Origin: Nitrospirota bacterium
GTDB taxonomy: Bacteria; Nitrospirota; Thermodesulfovibrionia; Thermodesulfovibrionales; Magnetobacteriaceae
Length of the DNA: 38,078 bases
Direction: 5' to 3'
NCBI GenBank assembly: GCA_015233615.1
Contig: JADFXJ010000027.1
Coordinates: 1 to 38,078, forward strand
Every line of letters begins with the position of its first letter. The first letter of the stretch is position 1. Positions 16,486 through 25,530 of this stretch are shown here, piece by piece. The translations under genes were made by a program, and so were the position numbers. The notes under the pieces were generated by a model that made no database searches, was not told where the DNA came from, and worked only from the letters and a program-made list of their open reading frames with translations.

Positions 16486-18279
16486 TTACTTGTCTACTCT
16501 CATCACCGCCAGGAAGGCCTCCTGGGGCAGTTCCACTTTGCCGAATTGCTTCATCCGTTTCTTGCCCTCCTTTTGCTTTTCCAGTAGTTTTCTTTTTCTC
16601 GTAATGTCGCCGCCATAGCACTTGGCGATGACGTCTTTTCTCATAGCCTTAACGGTTTCCCTGGCTATGATCTTTCTCCCTATGGCCGCCTGTATGGCCA
16701 CCTCGTAAAGTTGCCTTGGTACGACACTCCTCAGGTTTTCCACTATCTGCCTGCCCTTGTAATAGGCCTTTTCCGTGTGAATTATGAGGGATAGGGCGTC
16801 CACCGAAATGCCGTTTATGAGTATGTCCAGTTTGGTAAGGTCCGCCTCTTTGTAGCCGATAAAGTCGTAATCCATCGATGCGTATCCTTTCGATATGGAT
16901 TTTAGCTTGTCGTAGAAATCCCAGAGTATCTCGTTCATTGGCAGATCGTAGACTACCATGACCCTTTCGGTGCCGAAAAAGGTAAAGTCCTTTTGTATGC
17001 CACGCTTTTCCTGGCAGAGGTCCAGGATGTTTCCCACAAACCTCTCGGGTACGAAGATGGTGGCCTTTATGTAGGGCTCCTCGATGAGTTCGTAGTTTTC
17101 GGGCAATTGCGTGGGGTTATCCAGGTATATGACGGAGCCTCCTTTTTGAGTCACCCTGTAGATGACGGTGGGGGCCGTGTTAATGAGGGAGAGGTTAAAT
17201 TCCCTCTCGAGCCGCTCCTTTATGATGTCCATGTGCAGAAGTCCCAGAAAGCCGCACCTGAAGCCAAATCCAAGAGCCGTAGAGGTCTCCGGCTCGAAGC
17301 TGAAAGAAGAATCGTTGAGCTTGAGCTTCAGAAGAGCCTCCTTGAGTTCCTCGTACTGGATTGTTTCGGAGGGGTAAATGCCGCAAAAGACCATGGGCTT
17401 TACCTCCTTGTACCCGGGCAGCGGTTCGGACGCCGGCATCATCGAGTTCGTTATGGTGTCGCCTATCTTGGTTTCGCTGACGTTTTTGATATTGGCCGAG
17501 ACAAACCCCACCTCCCCGCTTACGAGTTCCGCCATGTACTTTATCTTTGGCGTAAACGCTCCCACGTCGGTGACCTCGAAATCCCTTCCGGTGGACATCA
17601 TCCTTATGGACATTCCGGGCCTGATGCTGCCGTCAAAAACCCGGACCATCATTATAACCCCCTTGTAGTTGTCGAACCAGGAGTCGAACAGCAGTGCCCT
17701 GAGGGGGCCGTTGCAATCTCCCTCCGGGGGAGGAATCTTTTTTACGATGGCTTCCAGCACGTCGGTTACACCCGTACCGATTTTTGCAGATACAAAAATG
17801 GCCTCGGAGCAGTCTATGCCGATTATGTCCTCAATTTGATCGATAACTTTATCGGGTTCCGCCTGCGGCAGGTCTATCTTATTTATTACCGGTATTATTT
17901 CCAGGTTATGTTCGAGAGCCAGGTAGGTGTTGGCCAGGGTTTGGGCTTCCACCCCCTGTGTGGCGTCCACAACGAGAAGAGCTCCCTCGCAGGAGGCCAG
18001 GCTTCTGGACACCTCGTAGGAGAAATCCACGTGCCCCGGTGTGTCTATGAGGTTCAGCACGTACTCGTCGCCCTCAACAGACCTGTAATTTATCCGAACG
18101 GCGTGGGCCTTTATCGTTATCCCCCGTTCTTTTTCCAGGTCCATGGAGTCAAGCACCTGCTTTGTCATCTCCTTGTGGCTAAGTGACCCGGTAATTTCCA
18201 GAAACCTGTCGGCAAGCGTGGACTTGCCATGGTCTATGTGGGCTATAATCGAAAAATTTCTTAATTTGTTATTTTCCAT
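16486..18279 (-). CDS. lepA: Elongation factor 4 (LepA)
   Basis: 597 aa, full length. The GTPase domain has [13 protein letters not shown] (G1), [10 protein letters not shown] (G2), DTPGHVDF (G3), NKIDLPQA (G4) and SAKIG (G5). The EF4-specific C-terminal domain ends KGKKRMK-like basic sequence and AVMRVDK. It back-translocates or remodels stalled ribosomes. A minus-strand promoter candidate (TAGACA 18 nt TATACT, at 18305-18334) lies upstream. Confidence 0.97.
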   Translation of the reverse strand: MENNKLRNFSIIAHIDHGKSTLADRFLEITGSLSHKEMTKQVLDSMDLEKERGITIKAHAVRINYRSVEGDEYVLNLIDTPGHVDFSYEVSRSLASCEGALLVVDATQGVEAQTLANTYLALEHNLEIIPVINKIDLPQAEPDKVIDQIEDIIGIDCSEAIFVSAKIGTGVTDVLEAIVKKIPPPEGDCNGPLRALLFDSWFDNYKGVIMMVRVFDGSIRPGMSIRMMSTGRDFEVTDVGAFTPKIKYMAELVSGEVGFVSANIKNVSETKIGDTITNSMMPASEPLPGYKEVKPMVFCGIYPSETIQYEELKEALLKLKLNDSSFSFEPETSTALGFGFRCGFLGLLHMDIIKERLEREFNLSLINTAPTVIYRVTQKGGSVIYLDNPTQLPENYELIEEPYIKATIFVPERFVGNILDLCQEKRGIQKDFTFFGTERVMVVYDLPMNEILWDFYDKLKSISKGYASMDYDFIGYKEADLTKLDILINGISVDALSLIIHTEKAYYKGRQIVENLRSVVPRQLYEVAIQAAIGRKIIARETVKAMRKDVIAKCYGGDITRKRKLLEKQKEGKKRMKQFGKVELPQEAFLAVMRVDK

Positions 18280-18304
18280 CTCGTACTTTCTATGGTGAAT
18301 TATA

Positions 18305-18334
18305 AGTATACAACACTTTGGGCTATATTGTCTA
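18305..18334 (-). promoter_or_regulatory. Candidate promoter for lepA-lepB
   Basis: On the minus strand TAGACA, an 18-nt spacer, then TATACT, placing the start site some 20 nt before the lepA ATG. The match is moderate. Confidence 0.35.
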
Positions 18335-18370
18335 AGGTATGGCTAAAAAGGTTATGGCTAAAAAAGGTCG

Positions 18371-19336
18371 TCACGATTCGACACTGCCTTGTAAAAATGC
18401 CATGGATGCCGCCCCGATTACCCCGGCGTTATCCCCGTGTATGCCGCGGATTATCCCGGCCTTTTGGAAAAGAGTTTTGAAAGCCCTCTCAGAGGCCGAC
18501 CGGATGGCTTCCTTCACGTACACGTCCCAGGCCCCCGTGAGACCGCCGGTCAGAACTACGGCTTCGGGGCTGAACACGTTTATATAGTTGGCTATACCTA
18601 TGCCAAGGTACCAGCCGGCCTGCTTTAAAACCTCCGTGGCAAGGGTGTCCCCTCTTAACGAGTGTTCGTGGATTATTTTGGGCGTGATGGCCTGAAGCGA
18701 ATGACAACCCCCCGTGGCACCGGCGAGTTCCACCGGTGACCCCAGTAACCCTAATGAGGTAGGTCTGCCGGAGTCCATGGCCTCCCTGGTTATCTCCACG
18801 ATAGCCCTCGAAGAGCAGTACGCTTCGAGGCAACCCCGGGCGCCGCAACCACATTGTCTTCCATTGGCCTCGACAACGATGTGGCCCAGTTCCCCGGCTA
18901 CGTCCAGGAGTTTTCTTTTGTATATGACCGCTCCGCCTATTCCCGTTCCAAGGGTGAGAAGGACAAACGTGTCCAGTTCCTTGCCCGCCCCCGAATACAT
19001 CTCCCCGAGGGCTGCCGAGTTGGCGTCGTTTTCGAGAAAGACCGGAACCCCGAAACGCGCCGTCAATTTGGACGACACGTCTATGGTTTCGAGAATCGAC
19101 AGGTTTGGAGCCCTCAGTATCCGCTGCCTCTTTGCATCTACGAGGCCGGGTACGGCCAGCCCTATGCCGCCTGCGCCGGAGTTGAAAAGGCTCTGTATAG
19201 CCGAGGTGAGGCTTGCCATCAGATCTCCCGAAGACGATACCTTTGTCCTGTCCACTACGAGCCCATCCCTCGATACCAGTGCCACCCTCAGGTTAGTACC
19301 CCCCAGGTCAATGCCTATGGAATAATCTTTTCCCAT
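18371..19336 (-). CDS. ROK-family sugar kinase (glucokinase-like)
   Basis: About 321 aa from ATG 19336, which has AAGGAA 6 nt upstream; an in-frame ATG 30 nt further up would add ten residues without support. The ATP-binding IGIDLGGTNLRVALV opens the protein. The ROK zinc motif occurs as His in GHIVVEANG followed by CGCGARGCLEAYCSS. GTGIGGAVIY and VVLTGGL complete the ASKHA fold. There is no N-terminal HTH, so it is an enzyme rather than a ROK repressor. Glucose or N-acetyl-hexosamine is the likely substrate; which one is not decided by the sequence. It sits between typA and lepA on the same strand. Confidence 0.88.
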   Translation of the reverse strand: MGKDYSIGIDLGGTNLRVALVSRDGLVVDRTKVSSSGDLMASLTSAIQSLFNSGAGGIGLAVPGLVDAKRQRILRAPNLSILETIDVSSKLTARFGVPVFLENDANSAALGEMYSGAGKELDTFVLLTLGTGIGGAVIYKRKLLDVAGELGHIVVEANGRQCGCGARGCLEAYCSSRAIVEITREAMDSGRPTSLGLLGSPVELAGATGGCHSLQAITPKIIHEHSLRGDTLATEVLKQAGWYLGIGIANYINVFSPEAVVLTGGLTGAWDVYVKEAIRSASERAFKTLFQKAGIIRGIHGDNAGVIGAASMAFLQGSVES

Positions 19337-19473
19337 TGCGATTCCTTTTTCAGTAATTCCGGGCAAACCCCGGAATCCGTCTCTTAATGTCCGAAGTCAG
19401 ACACATTAGCGAAATATCGGGCATCCGCAGGACAAGCATCCGCCCCATGGGTATCCCACCCGACGAAACTCCG

Positions 19474-21285
19474 TCAAGCCTCTTTCCAGGTTTTTGGTCT
19501 CTTGTTGGCCTGAAGTATCTTCTTTCTCAGCCGAATTGACGCCGGGGTGACCTCTACGAGCTCGTCCTCCTTGATGAACTCCAGAGCGCTGTCAAGGCTC
19601 ATTATCCTGGGAGGAATGAGCAACAACGCGTCATCGGCACCGGAGGCCCTCATGTTGGTGAGTTTCTTTTCCTTTGTAACGTTTATATCTATGTCGCTTT
19701 CCTTGGCGTTTTCCCCGACGACCATGCCCTCGTATACGTTGGTGCCCTCGGCTATAAAAAGCGTGCCCCGTGGCTGAAGGTGCCAAAGCGCATATCCGGT
19801 AGAGCGGCCTGCTCTGTCGGCCACGAGTGCTCCCGTCTGCCGCTTGGTAATGGTGCCCTGCCACGGCTCGTAACCGTCAAAGAGATGGTTGGCCAGGCCC
19901 GTTCCCCGGGTGTCCGTTAAAAACTGAGAGCGAAAACCGATGAGTCCGCGTGAGGGTATCCTGAAGTCGAGCCTTACGCGGCCGTAGCCGTTGTTGTTCA
20001 TCTTGTGCATGCGTCCCTTTCTCATGCCTATCTGGTTGGTGACTACTCCCACGTAATCCTCCGGCACATCTACAAAGAGCATCTCCATAGGCTCGTGTAT
20101 AACGCCGTCTATTTCTCTGGTAACGGTAGTCGGCATGCCTACGGAGAGTTCGTAACCCTCACGGCGCATCATCTCGATGAGTATCGCCAGTTGCAGCTCT
20201 CCCCTGCCCAGTACCTCGAAAGATTCCGCCTGGGATAAATCCACGCGGATAGAGACGTTGTAGAGGAGTTCCTTTTCGAGGCGCTCCCGGAGGTTTCTGC
20301 TGGTTACGTACTTGCCGTCCCTGCCCGCGAAGGGGGACGTGTTGATAGAAAATACCATCGATATTGTTGGCTCATCCACCTTTATGGTGGGCATAGCCCT
20401 TGGGTTTTCGTAATCGGCTATGGTGTCGCCTATGTTTATACCTTCGATGCCCGACATTGCAACGATCTCCCCGGCACCTGCCGAGCGGGTCTCCTTCCTT
20501 TCGAGACCCTCGAAGACGAAAAGGCTCGTGACCTTGGTCTTGACGGCCGTCCTGTTGGCCCCTACCATGGACACTGCGTCGCCTACCTTAACCGTGCCCG
20601 AAAAGATGCGGCCTATGGCGAGTCTGCCTACGTAGTCGTTGTAGTCGATGTTGGTTACCAGCAGTTGGAGGTCCGCCTCACTGTTGTCTTCGGGGGCCGG
20701 GATGGTCCCGATAATGGTATCGAACAGGGGCATGAGGCTGTCCGAGACGTCCTCCATGGTTAGTTTCGCTATGCCAAGTCTTGCGTTGGTATATACGATG
20801 GGAAATTCGAGCTGGGACTCCTCCGCGTCAAGATCGATGAAAAGATCGTAGACCTCGTTGACGACGGCACCTATGCGGGCATCCGGGCGGTCTATCTTGT
20901 TAATGACGACGATGGGGGGAAGGTTGAGGTCGAGCGCCTTTTTGAGGACGAACCTCGTCTGGGGCAATGGTCCCTCGGAGGCGTCTACCAGCAGAAGCAC
21001 GCCGTCCACCATCTTCAGCGTACGCTCCACCTCTCCGCCAAAGTCGGCGTGTCCCGGCGTGTCCACTATATTTATCTTCACTCCCTGGTAATTTACGGCC
21101 GTGTTTTTCGCCATTATGGTAATGCCCCGCTCACGCTCCAGGTCTATGCTGTCCATTACCCTGTCGGTCAATTTCTCCGAATCCCTGAATATCCCGGACT
21201 GCCTGAACATGGCGTCTACAAGGGTGGTCTTGCCATGGTCTACGTGGGCTATAATTGCGATGTTTCTTAAATCTACGCGTTTCAT
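19474..21285 (-). CDS. typA: Ribosome-associated GTPase TypA/BipA
   Basis: 603 aa, full length. It has [14 protein letters not shown] (G1), RGITIMAKN (G2), [11 protein letters not shown] (G3), NKIDRPDAR (G4), EF-G-like domains III and V, and the BipA-specific C-terminal domain ([15 protein letters not shown]). It acts in 50S assembly and stress or cold adaptation in known bacteria. Upstream lies an A+T-rich region with a strong palindrome. Confidence 0.97.
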   Translation of the reverse strand: MKRVDLRNIAIIAHVDHGKTTLVDAMFRQSGIFRDSEKLTDRVMDSIDLERERGITIMAKNTAVNYQGVKINIVDTPGHADFGGEVERTLKMVDGVLLLVDASEGPLPQTRFVLKKALDLNLPPIVVINKIDRPDARIGAVVNEVYDLFIDLDAEESQLEFPIVYTNARLGIAKLTMEDVSDSLMPLFDTIIGTIPAPEDNSEADLQLLVTNIDYNDYVGRLAIGRIFSGTVKVGDAVSMVGANRTAVKTKVTSLFVFEGLERKETRSAGAGEIVAMSGIEGINIGDTIADYENPRAMPTIKVDEPTISMVFSINTSPFAGRDGKYVTSRNLRERLEKELLYNVSIRVDLSQAESFEVLGRGELQLAILIEMMRREGYELSVGMPTTVTREIDGVIHEPMEMLFVDVPEDYVGVVTNQIGMRKGRMHKMNNNGYGRVRLDFRIPSRGLIGFRSQFLTDTRGTGLANHLFDGYEPWQGTITKRQTGALVADRAGRSTGYALWHLQPRGTLFIAEGTNVYEGMVVGENAKESDIDINVTKEKKLTNMRASGADDALLLIPPRIMSLDSALEFIKEDELVEVTPASIRLRKKILQANKRPKTWKEA

Positions 21286-21349
21286 ATCTTTGCTTTTTGC
21301 CTTTCGTTTATTTATTTATTCGAATAATTATTTAAACAACTATTCAATA

Positions 21350-21381
21350 ATTATTCAATCGATTAAAATCGATTGAATAAT
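21350..21381. repeat. 15-bp perfect palindrome upstream of typA
   Basis: Arms 21350-21364 and 21367-21381 (ATTATTCAATCGATT and complement) enclose only two bases. Partial copies of the ATTCAAT/ATTCGAAT motif occur just before it (21316-21350). It could be an operator or a cruciform-forming site in the typA leader. Confidence 0.5.
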
Positions 21382-21540
21382 CGTGGTTTATCTATGGACT
21401 AACGATCAATCGATATAATAACACAAATTGCGTAAAAAACGATCTATATTATTTTGTCTTACCACCTTTTGCCTTACTACCTTATTTTTTCATGCGTTGC
21501 GGGTGAGAGGGGGTCACCAATGACTCCTTAGCACCCAATC

Positions 21541-21600
21541 AGAAGGGGTAGCGAAAGGACGCGCCCTTTGCGGCCGAAGCGAGGGGAAGGCTTTCCCCTC
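21541..21600. repeat. REP-like palindromic element, copy 2
   Basis: 21541-21570 matches 9790-9819 almost base for base (AGAAGGGGTAGCG, then AAGGACGCGCCC). The differences fall in the hairpin loop (TAAGGA versus AAAGGA) and at the last base, so the stem is kept. A separate perfect 8-bp hairpin (GAGGGGAA, loop GGCT, TTCCCCTC; 21581-21600) follows. Confidence 0.6.
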
Positions 21601-21740
21601 CTCATCTTTAGTACTTTTATGCGTGCAACCTGGTTTTACCGTCTGCCAGGAGAATTTTCTTCTCTCTACTGACAAGAGCTATCGCAGCGTTTGATAACAA
21701 TAAGCGATTGCCGCAGGAGCATAGACGGGGTTAACGATGC

Positions 21741-22322
21741 TTAATTTTTGGTTTCCCCTTTCGTTTCACCCGATTTTTCGTCCGGGCCCGGAGCGATTGT
21801 AGAAAAATGTGTCTGAACAAAGCGCCACTTTTTACCGGTGCGCTTCAGAACAAAGGTCTCTCTGGCGTTATTTATGTTACGTGTCTCCCCTTTTATTACC
21901 AATCCTACTTTAGCGGACGCAGACAACCATGCAATATTTCCCGAACATGAAATCGCCTTTATCTCCTGGTCGAAATATTTTACCTCTTTAATATCTTCGG
22001 AATCCTTAAGATACGCTTTCTTAATTTCCTCTATTCCGATTGCTTGCCCGATAGAGTACGCGCCGATTGCGGTAGTGTCAGAAGCCGGGTAGTAATAAGA
22101 TACGATGTCATCTACGCTCCTGTCTACGTATGCTTTGCTGAAATCGGTAAGCGTTTTATCTATCTGCCGGTAGACTTTTTCGGAGCAGGAAGCTTGTTTT
22201 GCACCGTTATTATAAGCATGGACGGTTTCACTGTTGAAGCACACGGCTAACATAAATGCAAAATACACCAGAATTCTGCCGCTGCAACCCGGTTTCAAAA
22301 TGCCCGATACATTAGGTACCAT
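21741..22322 (-). CDS. Exported NTF2/SnoaL-like (DUF4440-type) protein
   Basis: 193 aa. The N-terminal signal-like hydrophobic segment (about 17-36) is followed by a helical start and a cone-fold NTF2-like domain (about 45-180: IDKTLTDFSKAYVDRSVDDI, then IGIEEIKKAYL, and the strand run VLKRTGKKWRFVQTHFS). These proteins are usually small-ligand binders or isomerase-like, and no catalytic residue can be assigned. The last 15 residues are low complexity (DEKSGETKGETKN). AAGGAG lies 6 nt before the ATG. A promoter candidate lies at 22385-22414. Confidence 0.65.
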   Translation of the reverse strand: MVPNVSGILKPGCSGRILVYFAFMLAVCFNSETVHAYNNGAKQASCSEKVYRQIDKTLTDFSKAYVDRSVDDIVSYYYPASDTTAIGAYSIGQAIGIEEIKKAYLKDSEDIKEVKYFDQEIKAISCSGNIAWLSASAKVGLVIKGETRNINNARETFVLKRTGKKWRFVQTHFSTIAPGPDEKSGETKGETKN

Positions 22323-22384
22323 AGGTAACTCCTTGTGGTAAGATATTTGGGGGACAATTAACTTTAGCTATCATAGCTTCGGAT

Positions 22385-22414
22385 ATTATAGCAGATATTC
22401 AGAGAATATGTCTT
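22385..22414 (-). promoter_or_regulatory. Candidate promoter for the NTF2-like gene
   Basis: On the minus strand AAGACA (22409-22414), an 18-nt spacer, and a consensus TATAAT (22385-22390), about 60 nt before the start codon. Confidence 0.4.
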
Positions 22415-22433
22415 GAAATATTACTTTTTATGA

Positions 22434-22670
22434 ATCCAGTACCTGACCACTCCTCTAACCACTAAGAACTTGTTATTCTCTGGCCATACCCGCGGTGCCG
22501 GAGCAAGCGTCGCTCTTTACTATCTGACAGGAGTTTTAGGAGCTAAAAATACGCCTAATCCTTAAACTCCTGTTAGATCTTTTGAAAAAAACGAACCTTT
22601 TGCCAAAGTTTTAAGCAAAGCGTTGGTCCGATTCCTCCAATTTCCGATTAAAATAGTAGCAACATCCTAA
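22434..22670 (+). pseudogene. Degraded class-3 lipase-like (alpha/beta hydrolase) remnant
   Basis: A plus-strand frame without a start reads NLLFSGHTRGAGASVALYYL, then TGVLGAKN, to a stop at 22563. After that one stop the same frame continues for 34 more codons (SFEKNEPFAKVLSKALVRFL) to a second stop at 22668. The first part resembles the GHSLGGA nucleophile-elbow strand-turn-helix of class 3 lipases, but the catalytic Ser is Thr (GHTRG). With no start, an internal stop and the lost nucleophile it is best read as a fossil. Its end overlaps the last four bases of the YkgJ-type gene on the other strand. The family assignment is from the short motif only. Confidence 0.4.
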
Positions 22671-23197
22671 AATTCCTTTATCTTATGATAATTCAGATGC
22701 TCGCTTTTATAAATATCGATGATTTTCTCGATGTTATTGCGTCTGATTATAAAATCACTATAAGGTTTTAACATGGAAGTTAATTGCCTGACTATAAAAT
22801 ACTGAGTCACGTTACGCTGCGATATATCGGGATTTAAATTTTTCATGCAATGCTCCGCGCTAAAACGCATCCAGTATAATTTCTCATCCCTGTAAATAAC
22901 CTCCAAAGGAAACAACCTGCACCCAATCGGCCTGTATTCATAGATCGAGCATCCGTTCTTACTTAAATAAGGACACCAGCTTGATTTTTTTCTAAAAAAA
23001 TCCATACCATCGATTTCTACAGTTCTTATTCCCTGATTTTCGTAAAAGTCTTTTTCGAAAGGAAAAAGGTAAATATTATCCAGATCGCAACAACGGCTAC
23101 ACGAATTGCATTTAATATAATGACTGATACCTGTCAGGGCATCCCAAAAAGCTTTTAGTTCAGAACTTGCCGTCTTGTATGTATTCATAGATTGCAT
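22667..23197 (-). CDS. YkgJ-type Cys-rich metal/cluster-binding protein
   Basis: 176 aa. Eight Cys are arranged as in the YkgJ (zinc/iron-chelating) family: CNSCSRCC (30-37) before an IYLFP strand, then CPYL (75), GCSIYEYRPIGCRLFP (83 and 93) and a final Cys117. The remaining 60 residues are helical and basic. Members bind Zn or an Fe-S cluster; their biochemical role is generally unknown. It is the last gene of the four-gene operon and its start lies 38 nt inside the HD gene. Another ATG 9 nt downstream is an equally possible start. Base composition is A+T-rich like the rest of the operon. Confidence 0.8.
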   Translation of the reverse strand: MQSMNTYKTASSELKAFWDALTGISHYIKCNSCSRCCDLDNIYLFPFEKDFYENQGIRTVEIDGMDFFRKKSSWCPYLSKNGCSIYEYRPIGCRLFPLEVIYRDEKLYWMRFSAEHCMKNLNPDISQRNVTQYFIVRQLTSMLKPYSDFIIRRNNIEKIIDIYKSEHLNYHKIKEF

Positions 23198-24761
23198 TTC
23201 CTATATCCTTCCTTTTAGTTTCAAACTTTTTACCTTCAAGCCCAGGTCCATAAAAGACATTAAAATAACTAGGCCTTCCAATCGATTTCTTTTTATGATA
23301 ATCAATTTCCATAGTTTTGGTCGTTTCTCCGAAAGAATTTCCTTTGTCATCAAGGAGTTCATCCAGGTTAAGCCACTCGTCAAAACTTTTTCTCTTATCT
23401 ATTCCAAAAGATTTGGGGATCCTGAATATAAGAAAATCTTTTTGCTCACCGCTTAGTTTAAATCGAGTAGCAATTGTTTCCTTGAGTTGATTTATCCTGC
23501 GTCTCGACTTGGCAAGAACGTTTGTGCATTTAAAAGGTGATTGATGGAGTTGTTCAAGAGGCTTCCTGTTTTTTAATCTATAAATCAGATGCTTCACAGA
23601 ATCCTCACCCTTTTTTTCAAGTAGGCTCAACAATTCCTCGTCAGTTAAAAATATTATTTTATATATAACTTCCAAATATTTATTTTGATCGAACCCTGAT
23701 TCTTTTTTTACATATATCTCTATCGCATTATTTAACATGGCTTCGTATGCAATGTTATTAACGTCCTCAAATACACCGTCGACAAGAATTTCCTTGCTTT
23801 GCAACAATGACAGAACGTGATTAAAACCGTCACCTTTGATTATTACGCCGTGATATGTCAATACAATGTCGTTTAAAAGACCTAACACATTGAAATTCGA
23901 AAGCTTAACACCCATAAACAAAGAATCTCTCCTGTAGTGATCCATCCTGTCAAGATCTATGAGGCCGCTTGTAAAATTTTTTAACGTTTTTATATCCTTG
24001 GTCGTTCTTGTATTATTTGTAATTTTGACTTTTCCCAAATATTCATCTTTTCCACTAATCAGGTATTTTATTATGTTCTTATCGATAATACCATTATTTC
24101 CATTTACATATTTATCGAGTTTCTTAGAAAGATGCTGATTCTCATCACAAAACGTACCATATCTTTCGCTTATCATGTTTCTGAAAGCCGCGAAATAAGG
24201 GTTGGTGGGCTCAGCCGGGTCAATGAGATTACATGCTACGTCTTCATGGGTAAAGCGTATCATCTGGTCTTTTTCATCAGAGATGTTGTATAAACAATTG
24301 TTGTTTTCAAGTATATGGCTAAAAGGGAAATGTCCGACATCATGAAGCAAGAGAGCAATTAAAAAATCATCGAGAAGTTTTTTTTCTGTCAGCCAGGTTC
24401 GTAAGGACTGAATTCTTCTTTCATCGTCCTGGAACCAAGCTCTTGCGGTAGTCTGGTCCCCCAGGTAGTAAGTACCAAGACTGTGCGCAAATCTCGTATG
24501 GGTTGCTGAAGGCAAAAACAGAAAAGAGAGACCAGATTGTTTAAGAAAATTAAGTCTGCTCATTTCATAGGTATCCAACAGTTCATAAACAATATTTTCA
24601 TAATCTTCAGGCTTTACAGGCCTTGTAGTTTCAAGAATCCAACTTTTTCTACCGGTATTTTTTTTACCGGTATTTGAAGGCTCTTTCCCTCTCAAGGTTA
24701 TAACGTCGTACAAAGGATCGTAGAACTTCTTTGACAAATAAGATAAAGAATCATTCCCCAA
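23160..24761 (-). CDS. SAMHD1-like HD-domain phosphohydrolase
   Basis: 533 aa. The HD core matches the SAMHD1/dNTPase subgroup in order: an N-terminal YEMSRLNFLKQSGLSFLFLP, HTRFAHSLG with metal His93, HDVGHFPFSH with His140-Asp141, HEDVACNLI with His172 (position of SAMHD1 His233), and LIDLDRMDHYRRDS with Asp271 (position of SAMHD1 Asp311). All metal-binding and catalytic positions appear intact. The C-terminal 250 residues are helical and unassigned. The start is TTG 24761, supported by AGGAGG 8 nt upstream inside the ATPase gene; the two overlap by 11 nt. Family enzymes remove triphosphate from dNTPs, and other HD substrates (nucleotides, cyclic nucleotides) are possible. Context suggests an effector controlled by the neighbouring ATPase (inference). 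Confidence 0.85.
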   Translation of the reverse strand: MGNDSLSYLSKKFYDPLYDVITLRGKEPSNTGKKNTGRKSWILETTRPVKPEDYENIVYELLDTYEMSRLNFLKQSGLSFLFLPSATHTRFAHSLGTYYLGDQTTARAWFQDDERRIQSLRTWLTEKKLLDDFLIALLLHDVGHFPFSHILENNNCLYNISDEKDQMIRFTHEDVACNLIDPAEPTNPYFAAFRNMISERYGTFCDENQHLSKKLDKYVNGNNGIIDKNIIKYLISGKDEYLGKVKITNNTRTTKDIKTLKNFTSGLIDLDRMDHYRRDSLFMGVKLSNFNVLGLLNDIVLTYHGVIIKGDGFNHVLSLLQSKEILVDGVFEDVNNIAYEAMLNNAIEIYVKKESGFDQNKYLEVIYKIIFLTDEELLSLLEKKGEDSVKHLIYRLKNRKPLEQLHQSPFKCTNVLAKSRRRINQLKETIATRFKLSGEQKDFLIFRIPKSFGIDKRKSFDEWLNLDELLDDKGNSFGETTKTMEIDYHKKKSIGRPSYFNVFYGPGLEGKKFETKRKDIGNAIYEYIQDGKF

Positions 24762-25530
24762 TTTGAATCCCTCCTATTATATTTTCTGCCATTTTGTTAA
24801 AAAGATCAGATATAGCGCCACATTCATTATTGTTTAAAAGCAGCTTTTCCCCAACTGCAAAATCATTATCGAAAGGTAGGACATAGTCTAACTGTTGTTG
24901 AAATAATGTGCTCGACTCAACGAGAAAATCATTTGCCGCAGTAGAATCAGGCACCTGTGAGGCAATAATATTTATTTTTACGCCCTGGTCCTTGAAAATT
25001 TTTAAGGCCCTTGCAATACCGCTTCTATGCTGAATATTAGGACGAAAAAATAACATGACGTGTCCTACAAACTGAATAGCAATTGCGCTCATTGCGGAAA
25101 ATCCCGAACGTGCGTCAATTATTAAATAATCGAGGTCATAAATTGTAGTCACCTTATTAAACAAGTCTTGAATAAATGTAATTATGTCATTACCAGTCCA
25201 GTCAATTTCGTCCAACGCTGCGGGATGATCCATGTTTGGCAGTAGAAAAAGGGACCGATCTTTTCCATCTTTTTCTTTCAATAGATCGCCAATGTTCCAA
25301 ACACTGCTATGAATATCAGTCAATGATCTTTTTTGAAAATAATCAGCTAAAAATCCTCTTGAGGCGACTTCTTCCTCAGGCAAACCAAATATAGTATGAA
25401 GCCCAGGCGCCTCAAAGTCAAAGTCAAGCATACCAACATTTTTTTTCTCGGATAGTCTTATAGCTAAGTTCGCTGCACAGATAGATCTGCCAGAACCGCC
25501 CTTATACGACCAAAATACAATGTTCATCAT
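24751..25530 (-). CDS. ParA/MinD-like ATPase with KGGSGRS P-loop variant
   Basis: 259 aa. The deviant Walker A reads SYKGGSGRS (8-16): the signature first Lys10 is kept but the usual Lys before Ser is Arg15. DFDFEAPGL follows (switch I), and the Walker B strand is YLIIDARSGF rather than the classical DxPP. SIMIBI ATPases with this KGGxGR/DxRxG pattern are an atypical subgroup often found next to conflict or signalling genes rather than partition genes. There is no parB, parS or min partner here. It overlaps the toroid gene by 4 nt (ATGA) and the HD gene by 11 nt. It is likely an ATP-dependent regulator or scaffold of the operon; ATP hydrolysis may be altered. Confidence 0.85.
   Translation of the reverse strand: MMNIVFWSYKGGSGRSICAANLAIRLSEKKNVGMLDFDFEAPGLHTIFGLPEEEVASRGFLADYFQKRSLTDIHSSVWNIGDLLKEKDGKDRSLFLLPNMDHPAALDEIDWTGNDIITFIQDLFNKVTTIYDLDYLIIDARSGFSAMSAIAIQFVGHVMLFFRPNIQHRSGIARALKIFKDQGVKINIIASQVPDSTAANDFLVESSTLFQQQLDYVLPFDNDFAVGEKLLLNNNECGAISDLFNKMAENIIGGIQIGE

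Larger units (their letters stand above)
21286..21740. other. 455-bp intergenic region with palindrome and repeat copy
   Basis: It holds the A+T-rich typA upstream region (21286-21480, including the palindrome) and the second REP-like copy with its extra hairpin (21541-21600). No gene is visible in the remainder. Confidence 0.6.

Noticed and set aside
16993-18186. 397-codon plus-strand open frame opposite lepA
   Set aside because: Composition-driven antisense frame; lepA motifs are complete on the other strand.
22527-22573. Imperfect hairpin (15-bp arms, one mismatch) as a terminator
   Set aside because: Long 17-nt loop, no U-run, and it lies within the lipase-like remnant, so it may only be coding leftovers.
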